Assembly: GCF_002154335.2 (NCBI RefSeq)
Contig: NZ_MTPX02000022.1
Span: 1-32,146 of the forward strand
DNA length: 32,146 bases
Direction of reading: 5' to 3'
Origin: Actinomyces ruminis
GTDB lineage: Bacteria > Actinomycetota > Actinomycetes > Actinomycetales > Actinomycetaceae
Shown here piece after piece: positions 8,628 through 20,633 of the stretch; the stretch's first letter is position 1; every line of letters starts with the position of its first letter. Position numbers and translations under genes: made by a program. Under the pieces are notes generated by a model. The model was not told where the DNA came from. It saw only the letters and a program-made list of their open reading frames with translations, and searched no databases.

Positions 8628-9674
8628 ATGGTTGACCAGCCGATCACACGCCTTGGCGTGACCAACTTCGGGCCCTTCGCGTCGGCCGACCTGACCTTCT
8701 CGGCTCAGATCAATGTCTTTGTAGGCACGAACAACACCGGCAAGTCCATGCTCCTCAAGCTGCTGTATGCCATGACGGCGGTGGCCTCGGAGAAGTCGAA
8801 CCCGGTACGGCGCGGGGCGGGTGTCGATAGCTGGCCAGGGAACCTCCCTGACAAGCTGCGCGGCGTCTTCAACGTGGACTCGATCAGTTCTCTCACCACG
8901 CATGGGCAACGTCCGACGCGTCTTGGCCTCACGCTGGACGACGAAAGCGATCTCGTCTACGTGTTCTCGGACGACGAGATACCCGGTGACGCCAATGTCT
9001 TCCTCAACGTCAGCTTCCGCCGCCCCCGCGACTTCCCGGTCTTCATTCCCGCACACGAGATCCTCTCGGTTGCCCACGGACTCCGCTCGCTCTTCGCCAC
9101 CTATGAGGTCCCCTTCGATGAGACCTGGAACGACCTGGCGACGCTGCTCTACCGCCCCCGCCTCAAGGACCGCTCCGACACGGAGATCGAGGACGTCATC
9201 GGTGACATCGTCGGCGGACGCTTCGAGGTCCGGGATGACCGCTTTGTCCTGTGTCGCGACACTGAGGGTGATTCAGGTTTCCAACTTGAGGCGCCGCTGG
9301 TCTCTGAGGGGCACCGCAAGCTCGGCATGATCCAGGTGCTCCTTGCCAACGGGGTCCTCAAGGATCAGGGTTACCTCTTCTGGGATGAGCCCGAGGCCAA
9401 CCTCAACCCCGCTTCCATCCGGCTCCTCGCCCCGCTCATCGCCGGACTCGCCCGCCGTGGAGTTCAGGTCTTCCTCGCCACCCACAGCCTCTTCCTCCTG
9501 CGCGAGCTTCAGATGCTCGACGAGCAGGAGGCTGCGGACAACCGCTACTTCGGGTTCGACCGCAGCGACCGCGGCCTGGTGGCGGTAACTCAGGCCGATG
9601 ACCTTGACGACCTGCCCGTCATCACGGCCCTCGACGCCGAGCTCGAGCAGTCCACCCGCTACCTCTACCGGTGA
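8628..9674 (+). CDS. OLD/AAA-type ATPase, candidate defence protein
   Basis: A 348-residue SMC/ABC-like ATPase of the kind grouped as AAA_15/AAA_21. It begins ITRLGVTNFGPFASADLTF, the typical start of such proteins, then Walker A GTNNTGKS (33-40), a signature-like SEGHRK (226-231), Walker B YLFWDEPEANLNP (249-261) and switch histidine H286 (FLATHS). The middle (about 70-200) is a variable insert. It has no Toprim domain. The next gene begins six bases after its stop and encodes a nuclease-like protein, as in ATPase/nuclease anti-phage pairs. The ATG at 8628 lies about 120 bp from the divergent ATPase gene. Defence role is inferred; the ATPase fold is clear. Confidence 0.85.
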   Translation: MVDQPITRLGVTNFGPFASADLTFSAQINVFVGTNNTGKSMLLKLLYAMTAVASEKSNPVRRGAGVDSWPGNLPDKLRGVFNVDSISSLTTHGQRPTRLGLTLDDESDLVYVFSDDEIPGDANVFLNVSFRRPRDFPVFIPAHEILSVAHGLRSLFATYEVPFDETWNDLATLLYRPRLKDRSDTEIEDVIGDIVGGRFEVRDDRFVLCRDTEGDSGFQLEAPLVSEGHRKLGMIQVLLANGVLKDQGYLFWDEPEANLNPASIRLLAPLIAGLARRGVQVFLATHSLFLLRELQMLDEQEAADNRYFGFDRSDRGLVAVTQADDLDDLPVITALDAELEQSTRYLYR

Positions 9675-9680
9675 CCCCCC

Positions 9681-10247
9681 ATGGTGGAGCTCGAGGTCGA
9701 CGGCGCAAGCTTGTCCTTCCCCGACGGCTGGGAGGCGAGCAAGTACGATGAGTGGCCGTTCTTCAGGAACACCCTCAGCAAGGTCCTGGACACCGCTGGC
9801 AAGGCGCTGCATGGCTGCGACATCGTTGCCTTGGACGGCGAACATCTGTGGCTCATCGAGGCCAAGGACTATGCCTACCAGGAGGCGAAGGTGCCTAAGG
9901 ACCTGGTTGCTGTTGTTTCCGAGAAGGTCATGGACACGCTCGCGGGCCTGCACGCGGGAACCCGCGACGAGCACACCGAGCGGGAGACGTGCCGCAAGGC
10001 GGTGAGGGCCCGGAAGCTGTATGTAGCGCTGCGCATCGACTTGCCCGGCGCACAGCCGCACGCGAGGCGAGGTCGGCAAGCCGCCGCACAGCAGACGATG
10101 GCGAACTATCGGCAGGAGTTCCGCAAGTCGCTCCGCCGCGTCGTCAACGGCAAGGTCCACGTCATCACGGGCCGGGAAGACCCACCGACTGTTCCGTGGA
10201 CCGCGAGATGGAGCGAACAGGGTCGTAATGCTCATCGGCAGACGTAG
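9681..10247 (+). CDS. PD-(D/E)XK-like nuclease, partner of the ATPase
   Basis: A 188-residue protein I do not recognise as a named family. The segment CDIVALDGEHLWLIEAKDYAY carries the order D47 (or D52), E60, K62, with a hydrophobic strand before E-x-K. That is the core of a PD-(D/E)XK nuclease (the LIEAKDY form is common in restriction-like enzymes). A helical, basic C-terminal half follows (QTMANYRQEFRKSLRRVV), ending with a strand (GKVHVITG). No ribosome-binding site is visible, so translation is probably coupled to the ATPase stop. The C-terminus (after VPWTARW) may be altered by an indel. Function as the effector of a two-gene defence system is inferred. Confidence 0.7.
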   Translation: MVELEVDGASLSFPDGWEASKYDEWPFFRNTLSKVLDTAGKALHGCDIVALDGEHLWLIEAKDYAYQEAKVPKDLVAVVSEKVMDTLAGLHAGTRDEHTERETCRKAVRARKLYVALRIDLPGAQPHARRGRQAAAQQTMANYRQEFRKSLRRVVNGKVHVITGREDPPTVPWTARWSEQGRNAHRQT

Positions 10248-10310
10248 TAGAGCGCGCCATCGGGCAATAGGGTCGACGAGGAGGACTGAGAGCGGGGCGA
10301 TCGGTGGCTG

Positions 10311-10438
10311 GCATTGTCCGAAATGGTGACAAATGCCGGACTCGGTGCCCGGATTGGTTTTCACAACCGCACGATTCCAACGTTTCGTGAGTCGTGAGCC
10401 AGCGCCTCGGGGTCCTTTGTCACCGTTTGTGACAATGC
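10311..10438 (-). repeat. 128-bp element with inverted termini, copy 2
   Basis: Same length and architecture as 2044-2171 but inverted relative to it. Termini read GCATTGTC-N4-ATGGTGACAAA at one end and the inverted form (TTTGTCACCG-N4-GTGACAATGC) at the other. On the minus strand the shared core GTTGGAATC is at offset 57, followed after one base by TGCGGTT. It lies between the nuclease gene and the immunity-gene remnant, and the remnant's reading frame runs straight into it. The two copies differ at many internal sites, so they are old or come from different source copies. Confidence 0.7.
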
Positions 10439-10512
10439 GGGCGCGATGGAACGGATTGGACGGCCCAGGCGCGGATCCACTCGACGGCGTGCTCGACGGG
10501 AAGGAATCGCAT
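10439..10512 (-). pseudogene. 5' remnant of an immunity-gene paralogue, cut by the element
   Basis: Minus-strand codons from ATG 10512 read MRFLPVEHAVEWIRAWAVQ. That closely matches the start of the neighbouring intact gene (ILPVERAIEWIRAWAELDW), with about 40 bases nearly identical at DNA level. Homology stops a few codons later and the frame enters the 128-bp element at 10438. The rest of the gene is absent. It is best read as a third member of the immunity array destroyed by insertion or by recombination at the element. Confidence 0.65.
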
Positions 10513-10585
10513 GCTGCGTAGCGGCGCATCCGATTGGTGGTTCGGGCCGACGCTGGAGGTGGTGTCGCCGGGCGCGGTGTCGGGG

Positions 10586-11107
10586 TCAGTCGTCGACATA
10601 GTCCTCACCGTACTTCTCAATGTAGTACAACTCCCATTGATCAATCGCGGTGACTTCGGGCGAGTCCAGCATGACGCTCATGGACTTGTCCGAGGCTACG
10701 AGGCTTACAGTGACTTGGTTGTTGAGTATCCAGTCGGTCTGAAGAACCTTAGTTCGGTTCCCGGTTTGTTTGCCGGTACCGTACAGCGCTGTGAGTGCGC
10801 CGGCGATGGCGTCGTAAGCCTGCCACAGCGATGAAGCCCAGGGGCTGTTTGGCTCGGCCCGCAGGTTGCGGGAGCAGAGTGGTATCGATACCCCGCTGCA
10901 CTGGCCATCCAGACGTGTTAGGTATCCCCCGTCTTCGTTGACGGTGAGTTCTGTGGTGAATAGTTCGGGGTCTTGTGGGTTGGGTGTCCAGCCGAGTTTG
11001 TCGCGGGTGGCGTAGGCGGTCTCCCAGGTGATGGGCCAGTCGAGCTCGGCCCAGGCGCGGATCCACTCGATGGCGCGCTCGACGGGAAGTATTTTTATCT
11101 CGGTCAT
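10586..11107 (-). CDS. DUF6301-like protein, candidate immunity protein
   Basis: A 173-residue soluble acidic protein with no signal peptide or membrane segment. From memory it resembles the actinobacterial family DUF6301 (LPVERAIEWIRAWAELDWPIT, FTTELTVNEDGGYLTRLD, SPWASSLWQAYDAIAGALTALYGTGKQ). It lies downstream of a toxin gene and a second small gene, all on the minus strand, and a truncated paralogue follows it. Tandem small paralogues after a toxin gene are typical of immunity loci. The start ATG at 11107 gives MTEIKILPVERA, the same N-terminus as the remnant. Immunity role is inferred from context. Confidence 0.65.
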   Translation of the reverse strand: MTEIKILPVERAIEWIRAWAELDWPITWETAYATRDKLGWTPNPQDPELFTTELTVNEDGGYLTRLDGQCSGVSIPLCSRNLRAEPNSPWASSLWQAYDAIAGALTALYGTGKQTGNRTKVLQTDWILNNQVTVSLVASDKSMSVMLDSPEVTAIDQWELYYIEKYGEDYVDD

Positions 11108-11192
11108 GGTGGGCGGCTTCTGCTGAGGCCATGTGCGGTGAGGCAGAGGTGTCTGTGGATGGGGGTGCAGGTGGTGGGGCGGAGGTGCCGGC

Positions 11193-11623
11193 TTAGTTGC
11201 CGAAGTACTCCGGGTACTCGACCGTCGGGTCGTGCTCGGCGTGGTCTACCCACGAGGCGCGAATCTCGTCGGCTGTGATGCCTGGTGTGAGGACGACGTG
11301 ACCAGTGAAGAATGTGTCCGTGAGCCACAGAACAAGATTCGGATCAGGATTGAGAGAACGCACCCACGCGGCGACCTCGGCTACCCCTGGTTGGTTGAAT
11401 GGCCCGGAGCAGGAAATGACCTTGTTCTCCGGAAAATGACATATCTCCACCTCATGTCCTTCGAAAACAGGGTACGCGTCGGCGTCGGAGTCCTCTGGGC
11501 TGAGGCCCGCTTGTACGATTCGGCATCTAGCCACTGGGCCCGTGCTGCGCGGATGAATGTGTCCTTGTCGGCAATTGTCAGGGTGGTGGGTCCCGGGGGT
11601 AGTATTGAATATCGCTCGCTCAT
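11193..11623 (-). CDS. Small protein next to toxin gene, candidate immunity (frameshifted)
   Basis: Start ATG 11623 (MSERYSILPPGPTTLTIADK) has AGGA about nine bases upstream and lies 29 bp after the toxin stop. One base is missing near 11513; the frame then continues AGLSPEDSDADAYPVFEG and ends DHAEHDPTVEYPEYFGN, for about 143 residues. The protein is acidic and soluble, with a central strand-rich part (EVEICHFPENKVISCSGPF) and a helix (VAEVAAWVRSLNPD). I do not recognise the family. Its place directly behind the toxin's C-terminal domain is where the cognate immunity protein normally is. Confidence 0.6.
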
Positions 11624-11652
11624 GACTATATCCTAACTCCAATGTTGTGTTG

Positions 11653-14289
11653 TCAAGGAACTACCTTGATGATGAGTGGGAAGTCGTGCCCGAGTATGCT
11701 GCGGGCGCGTTGCCCGAGGAACTCTGCAGCTTTGTCGGTGTTGGTGACGATGGTAAGGCCTCCAAGGGGGTTGTTCGGGTTGAGTATCGCTTGGCCGTAG
11801 CGTCTTATCTCACGGTCGAAGTCCTTGTACAAGAATTCTGGCCTGCCGCCTTCGTATAGTGCTCCGGAGCCTCCTTTGGTGTGTTTGGCGTCGAAGGCTA
11901 TGGCGATGTTGCCGTCGGCGGTCACGGCGTCGGCGATTATTGTTTCGTCTCCGACGCCTGTTGGGATGACGCGTTCGACGTCGGTGCCCAGGACTCGGTG
12001 CTGGTATTGGATTGCGGTGGTTGATGGTTTGCGCACTACGGGCTGCAAGTTATTAATCCAGTCGCGTACGCCCTGCTCGGTCCAGGTGTGAGTGGTGGTG
12101 CGGCTGGTTTGGTGTGTGAGGGTTTCGGCGTTGCGGCGTGCGGCGCGTGAGACCGCGACGCTTTCGGCTGCAGTGCGGGCTGCTTTGCGGGTGCCGAGTC
12201 CGAGGGCGGAGCCGGGTATGAAGGTCAGGGCGAAGTCGGCGCCGTCCAGCAGGAGCTGTTCCCAGGTGGCGTTGGCGGTGTAGGAGCGGGTGGCGGCGGC
12301 GGGGTCCTGGATGAAGGTGGCGATGCCGCGCCCGTGGGACAGGGCCCAGGTGCCCACGCCGACGGCGCCCAGCGCCGCGGCCACCGATAGGCCGCCCCAG
12401 GCCAGGACGAGGACGGCTAGGGCGGTGACCAGGATCTGGCCGAGCGTGCCCAGGGAGTCCCACCACTGGGCAAGGCCGTCCAGCAGGCCGGCGAAGAAGT
12501 AGGGCCAGTCGGGCTGTTGGAGCCAGGAGCCGATGTCCTGGGCGAGGGTGGTGCCGTACCACCAGCAGACCGCCAGCATCACCGCTCCGACTGCGAGTGC
12601 GATTAGGCGGAAGGCGTTGCGCGCGGCCGGCTCGGTGCCGGGGGTGGTCACGGTCATGGCGTCTTGGCGCACCCCGCGCACCTGCACGCCCATGGCCCGG
12701 CCCTCGGCCATGCGCGCCCTGCGGCTCAGGGCCCGGTCCCCGTACGCGGCGGCCATGACCGCCAGGTCCGACCAGCCGTAGGCAACCAGCCACACCAGGG
12801 CCTGCACCGGGGCCCGTAGGGCGGCCGGGGCCCCGGTCATGGGCAGGGCGGGTGCCTTGGGGGCCTCGATGGCGACGTCGCCGAACACGCCGGCGCGGTG
12901 GCGGCGGCGGGCGTCGACCAGCATGCAGGTGACGAACAGGGCCATGGAGACGGCGATCTGGGTGCGCCCCTGCCCGCGCACCTGCCAGGCCAGGCGTATC
13001 CAGGTGGGGATGGCGGTGTCCTGGTCGGCCCAGCCGGTCCAGCCGACGGTGGCGTTGTAGCAGGCATGATCCACGATCGCCGTCGTCAGCATGACCACCG
13101 GCGGCAGCCACGCCAGCATGCGCCACCAGGGCCTTGCGGTGCGCCACAGGGCCAGGCCCAGGGCGATGCCCATAGCCACGCCCATGGTGGGGATCTGGTG
13201 CCCGGTGGCCACCACCTCCACCGGGGTGTCCAGCTCCAGGAGGTTCTCGGCCCAACTGCCCCCGTGTATCAGGAACTGTCCGTCCGTCCAGGGGTTGAAG
13301 GTGTACCCACGTAAGTTTTCTCCCAGCAGCTGGGCGAGCATGCCCGGGGGCACCAGGCGGCGGGCGCCGTCCTCCGCGATTGTGAAACCCGCCCCGGCGG
13401 CGAAGCCCAGCAGCGCCCAGTCCACCGCCGCCAGACGCCGGATCCGGCCCGGCGCCAACAGCGCCAGGGCCAGCAGCGGCAGCAGTTTGCCCGGCTCCTC
13501 CACAAACGCTGCCAACGCGATGAGGGCGCCGTCATCGCTGGTGGAAAGCCCGATCGCCTCACCGATCGCCTGGGTGGCCAGCGCCACCAGGACCTACCAG
13601 GGCACGCTGATGCCCATCAGCAGCAACAGCGGACGCAGCCCCACGGTGCGGGTGCGCGCCAGCAGTCCAATGACCAGCAGGCAGCCGGTCATGAACAGCG
13701 CGGGCACCAGCCCGATCGCCAAGCGCGGCACCGCCACCAGCGCCACCACCCCCACCACCAGCACGGCAATGGAGGCCACCTGCTGCACGCGCACCACTGC
13801 GCGCGCGAAACCCGCATGGCGCGCCCACCAGCCCCGCCAGCCATCCAGCGCCCGCTCCCACCACTCCGCCGGCACATCCAAAACCGATAAGGCATGATCC
13901 GCGCCCACCGTCGCTGCCGTACTCGCAGTCGGCGCGACAAAATGGGCCGGCTGCGCCGCTTGCCGGCCTGGCGGCCTGCCGTACGAGGGCGACGCGGGCA
14001 CCACAAACCCATACCCCTGCACAGAGTCGGCACGCACACCAGGACCGGCCGCGGACGGCATCACCCCATACCCCGACACCCGGTCAGGCGCCGACCCAGC
14101 AGCGGGAGCGGGCGTGCCGGAGGAATCCCCGCGGGGCGCACCGCTCGGCATCACCCCGTACGCACTCGGCGGCGTAGCAGCATGCCGACCCTGCAACGGC
14201 CCGGCCGAAGACCCTGGCGGCGGAGGCGCCGGGAGGTCCCCGCCCACCGCGGATGCGGAGCGGTCCCGCTGGGCGCCGTCGTCAACCAT
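11653..14289 (-). CDS. PrsW-domain polymorphic toxin with C-terminal nuclease domain (in-frame stop)
   Basis: Large modular membrane protein of about 876 codons, read through one in-frame TAG at 13594-13596. Start ATG 14289 has GAAAGG eight bases upstream. Order: a Pro/Gly/Ala-rich cytoplasmic tail with three GYGVMP-like repeats; two or more transmembrane segments; then, numbered from GTG 13587, a PrsW-type intramembrane protease region (EEPGK at 30-34, FTIAE at 68-72, H130, DH at 173-174); further membrane segments to about 410; a pre-toxin stretch (FIPGSALGLGTRKAAR, 456-471); and a nuclease-like end (IADAV, D553; FDAKH, D566 and K568). PrsW-linked toxins are known among actinobacterial polymorphic toxins. 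The variable C-terminus followed by small immunity-like genes supports this. The TAG may be real or an error. Confidence 0.7.
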
Positions 14290-17193
<2,904 letters not shown>

Positions 17194-17222
17194 GCCCGCC
17201 CGTCCCCTCATCAAGACCGGCA

Positions 17223-17966
17223 CTAGTGACCTGCCGAGACCGGCACAATCGGCGCCTCCGCTTCATTGAGGTCAGCAGGCGGCACCTCGCCGGCGTACAG
17301 GTACACGCCGACCCGCTCCGACAGGCCGGGAACGTCTAGCCGCAACTCCCGTGCGGCTGCACGCGTCAGTCCCTGTTGCTCGCAGAACTCGTAGCTGCAC
17401 AGCGAGTCCGCATACAGGAAGAAGTCCTTGCGACCGTGGCCGCGCAGGTGCTCCATGAACCCGTCGTACAGACTGGTGCCGATCCCGCGGCTCCGACAGG
17501 CGGAATGCACCGCAAGTAGCGTGATCTCGTCGGTGAGGGCTGCGTTCCCGCCTAGCAGTACATCCTGGTGCAACTGGGCGTACCGGTGCTCGATGCCGAA
17601 TGCCTGCATGAGCGTGTCCCGCTGCGGCATTCCCGCTGTCGCCAGCCAGGTCAGGCCGGCGAGCTTGTGAGCGTGAGCGAGCGGCCGGGCCGGAAGCGAA
17701 AGTTCGTCCTCGACCCGTCCCATAATGACGCCCATGACCCGCTCGGTGTCGCCCTCGTCGTCGTCGCCCTGTGTGGCGTCGTCGGTGGCGACGGCGACCT
17801 GCGCGTAGGTGGAGGCCAGCAGACGGTCGGACAGGAACACCTCCGCGGCGGAGCGCTCCAAGTAGGGGCGCGGTGCGTAGTGGCGAATGTGGAAGGCGTC
17901 GAGGATGATCGCCATGACGCCTTCGGCGTCCCGGGGTTCATAGGGGCGGTAGGTGATGGTGGACAT
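17223..17966 (-). CDS. GNAT-family N-acetyltransferase
   Basis: Probable acyl-CoA-dependent acetyltransferase of 247 residues. The N-terminus (STITYRPYEPRDAEGVMAIILDAF) is typical of GNAT. The acetyl-CoA motif A is ITLLAVHSACRSRGIGTSLYDGFMEH, with R-x-x-G-x-G. A strand-rich end follows (DFFLYADSLCSYEFCEQQGL). The start ATG at 17966 has AGGAG upstream; an upstream ATG at 17981 overlaps that site and is not used here. It is convergent with asd (29 bp apart) and divergent from the PTS regulator. The substrate is unknown. An acidic loop (DDATQGDDDEGDTERV) is inserted in the middle of the domain. Confidence 0.82.
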   Translation of the reverse strand: MSTITYRPYEPRDAEGVMAIILDAFHIRHYAPRPYLERSAAEVFLSDRLLASTYAQVAVATDDATQGDDDEGDTERVMGVIMGRVEDELSLPARPLAHAHKLAGLTWLATAGMPQRDTLMQAFGIEHRYAQLHQDVLLGGNAALTDEITLLAVHSACRSRGIGTSLYDGFMEHLRGHGRKDFFLYADSLCSYEFCEQQGLTRAAARELRLDVPGLSERVGVYLYAGEVPPADLNEAEAPIVPVSAGH

Positions 17967-18264
17967 CGTGTCTCCTGGCATCGTCGGAATTAGCGTTCGT
18001 CGCTGTGACGGTAGGTGGGCGGCCTGGGTGGGCGTGGGGAGCCGCCTTCGTGTTTCTGGTATCGCTGGGAAGGGGCGGCGCGCGGGCGAGGACAGGGAGG
18101 CTTGCCATGCCGGTTCGCCTTTGGCTACGACGCCGGTTCATCTATTAGGCACATACTTGGGGTACAACGCGCAGGAGATCGCCACCGCCACGCGTGCTGT
18201 ACGTGGCGTCATCGTCCAAGGGCATTCCCGCGCGGCTGCACCGTTGCGAGAGGATGATAAGGAC
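17967..18264. other. Divergent intergenic region, GNAT / PTS regulator
   Basis: About 298 bp. The regulator's frame stays open back through it but has no conserved protein signal, so I treat it as non-coding. GAGAGGA at 18248-18254 serves as ribosome-binding site for the GTG at 18265. No clear promoter hexamers or repeats were seen. Confidence 0.4.
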
Positions 18265-20156
18265 GTGGTCGTCAAGGCGGACAGGCTCGAACGACTCCTG
18301 CGCGAACTCCATGCCGCCAGTCGGCCGGTGTCGGTGCGAGCGCTGGCGGCCATGCTGCAAGTCACCGATCGCTCGATCCGCTCCTACGTCAGAGAGCTCA
18401 ACGACGGTCAAGACGACGACCTCATCCGGTCTACGCCCTACGGCTACCAGCTTGACCGCCGCGTGTACCGAATCAGGCGTGAGAACGCGGCTCGCCGATC
18501 CGCACGCCAAAGCCTCGACCAGCGTGGCCGCCTGAACGAACTGGCCCGTATTCTCCTCACGGCATCCCAGGAATGCGAGGTGTTTGAACTCGCCGATCGG
18601 CTCTTCGTGAGCCCGTCGACGTTGGAAGCGGACCTCGGCCGAGTCCGCCTGCTCCTGCGTGACCACGAACTGACCCTGACGCGGCATGGCTCATACGTGC
18701 GCATAGACGGACCGCAGCAGCGGCGTCGACGGCTCATCCGCCAAATACTGCTCTCTCCGGGCGACGACGATCTGGACTCGGACCAGCAGCGCACACACCT
18801 GGCGCGGCAGCGTGAACTGACCCGCGGCGTCCGTGCCGTGCTCGCAGACCATGGCGTCGCTCTGAACGAGTACGTCCTACTCAACCTGTGTACGCACCTG
18901 TACATTGCCTTGAGGGGTACCCCGTCGACTTTGCCGGGCGTGCCGTCGACGACGCCGATATCTTCGCCACCGCTCGCGCGGTCACCGACTGGGTGAGACG
19001 GTGGGCCGAGCGTCCGCTACCGGATTCGGAAATCGATTTCATCGCTTCCTTCCTCGCGGTCTCCACCCACCGTGACGCCGACGGCGAGGGGTTGGACCCG
19101 GCGGTCCTAAACGTTGTCCGCGATTGTGTGCTGCGGCTCGACGAGCACTTCTTGCTGCGACTGTACGACGGCGACGAATCGCTGGTCGGCTTGGCCATCC
19201 ATGTGCAAGACATGCTGGCGCGTTTGCGTACCGGGCAGCGCATTGACCGGCCGTTCGGCGTCGACTTCCAACTGGGCCACCCGCTGGTGCATGAGCTATC
19301 CGTCTACTTCTCTCACGCTGTGGAAACCGCGCTCGGTGTCGAGATTCCCTGCGCCGAGATGGACTTTCTCGCCTTACACCTCGGCTCTCGCCTCCAGCAG
19401 CTCATGGACGCCGAGCAGCAGGTGACGATAACGCTGGTGGTGCCCAGGTTCGGGTCGGTAGCCGACGATGCGGTGCGCAGGCTGAATGAAGGGCTGCACG
19501 GGCTGGCCGTCGTCGAGCGCCTGGTTACCGAGATAGTCCCGGAGGTCTCCCGCAGGCCCAGCGACGTCGTCGTCACCGCGGTAGAGCTCGACGTCGATCC
19601 CTCCGTTCCGGTAGTCCGCATCAGCCCGCTGTGCACCCGCAATGAGGTCGACGCCGTACGACAGGCGGTACTGGAGGAGCGACAGCGGGCCCAACGGCAC
19701 CAGGTCTGGTCTGCGCTGGTCGCCTTCACTGATGAGCGCCTGTTCGTGCACACCAAGTCACAGCTCGACCGTGACGACGCCCTGCGCACCTGTCACTCGC
19801 TGCTGGCCCGAGAGGCCGCCGTCGACGACCAACACCTTGAGGATGTGTTCGACCGCGAGCGGCGCGCCTCGACGGCATTCGGGGGGCGATTCGCCATGCC
19901 GCACTCGTTGTACATGGACGCCGCCCGCACCGCCTTGGCCGTCCTGACGAGCACCCGGCCCATCCCATGGGGAGGCCACGAGGTCAACCTGGTCATCATG
20001 ATGGCCGTCAGCCCTCGGGACCGCGCCGTCTTCCGTGACGTGCTTGACGAGCTGGTACGTATCCTGTCCGACCCTGCGGGAGTCGACGCACTCATTGGTG
20101 CCGGCACAAGCTACAGCCGCCTCATGGAGACCCTGCGAGAACTTGTAATCGGCTGA
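18265..20156 (+). CDS. PRD-containing transcriptional regulator, LicR/MtlR type (frameshifted)
   Basis: PTS-controlled activator of the operon that follows. The N-terminal helix-turn-helix region (DRLERLLRELHAASRPVSVRALA, TDRSIRSYVREL) is followed by a second HTH-like segment and PRD1 (LLNLCTHLYIALRGYPVDF). PRD2 follows, with FLALHLGSRLQQL and its conserved histidine. A IIB-like domain comes next (LVVPRFGSVADDAVRRL) and then a C-terminal IIA-type domain with the phosphorylatable histidine in GGRFAMPHS. One base is missing near 18915 in a run of G, inside PRD1. Start GTG 18265 is inferred. The domain order HTH-PRD-PRD-IIB-IIA is that of LicR-type activators of beta-glucoside genes rather than of the short BglG antiterminators. 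Confidence 0.85.
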
Positions 20157-20219
20157 CGTCCGGTGGGTCGACCCCGGTGTGGGCGGACGATGGTGCGGGC
20201 AGACGGGGCGTTAGTGGTT

Positions 20220-20234
20220 TTCCGGTCCCCGGAA
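20220..20234. promoter_or_regulatory. Small inverted repeat before the PTS genes
   Basis: TTCCGG-tcc-CCGGAA has perfect six-base arms, 75 bases before the IIB start and 60 bases after the regulator stop. It could be an operator for the regulator or a weak hairpin between the two transcripts. No T-run follows, so a standard terminator is unlikely. Confidence 0.35.
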
Positions 20235-20309
20235 GATTTCCTGGTGGAGATGAGCCCGCATTCTGCGCAGACTTGATCGTGTCATGCTTCTAGGTCCAAT
20301 GGAGGAACA

Positions 20310-20633
20310 ATGGCAGACGACATCCGTGTTCTCCTCGTTTGCGGCACCGGCGCCAGCAGCGGGTTTATGGCGGCGAACATGCGCAAAGCAGTCGCGGCGC
20401 ACGGCTACAACATCAAGGTGACCGCCCGCTCCGAGAGCGAGATCAAGAACTTCATCGACGACACTGACGTAGTCATGATCGGACCGCACCTGTCCTACGT
20501 GTTCGATGACATCGACTCATTCGTGGGGGACGCCGACGTCACGGCGATCCTCATGCACCCGGAGTACTACTCCTCGCTCGACGGCGAGGCGGCAATCCAG
20601 CACCTGGTCGACGTGCTCAATGAGGACGCCTGA
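20310..20633 (+). CDS. PTS lactose/cellobiose-type IIB component
   Basis: Cytoplasmic phosphocarrier that passes phosphate from IIA to the incoming sugar. At 107 residues it has full family length. The phosphorylated cysteine is C11 in the P-loop-like VLLVCGTGASSGFMA. The rest fits the fold (IKVTARSESEIKNFI, DVVMIGPHLSYV, ILMHPEYYSSLDG). The start ATG is preceded by GGAGGAAC. It is intact and overlaps the IIC start (TGATG). It corresponds to licB in the Bacillus lichenan/cellobiose system. Confidence 0.93.
   Translation: MADDIRVLLVCGTGASSGFMAANMRKAVAAHGYNIKVTARSESEIKNFIDDTDVVMIGPHLSYVFDDIDSFVGDADVTAILMHPEYYSSLDGEAAIQHLVDVLNEDA

Noticed and set aside
10586..11623. The two small genes as toxin antidotes of an ordinary type II toxin-antitoxin pair
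   Set aside because: Neither resembles a DNA-binding antitoxin, and the toxin is a large membrane protein; the polymorphic-toxin layout fits better.
12053..13255. 400-codon minus-strand frame overlapping the toxin gene
   Set aside because: It is rich in Arg, Gly, Pro and His, a GC-driven shadow of the PrsW-domain frame.
18245..18264. ATG at 18254 as start of the PRD regulator
   Set aside because: It is not in the frame of the helix-turn-helix region; GTG 18265 is.
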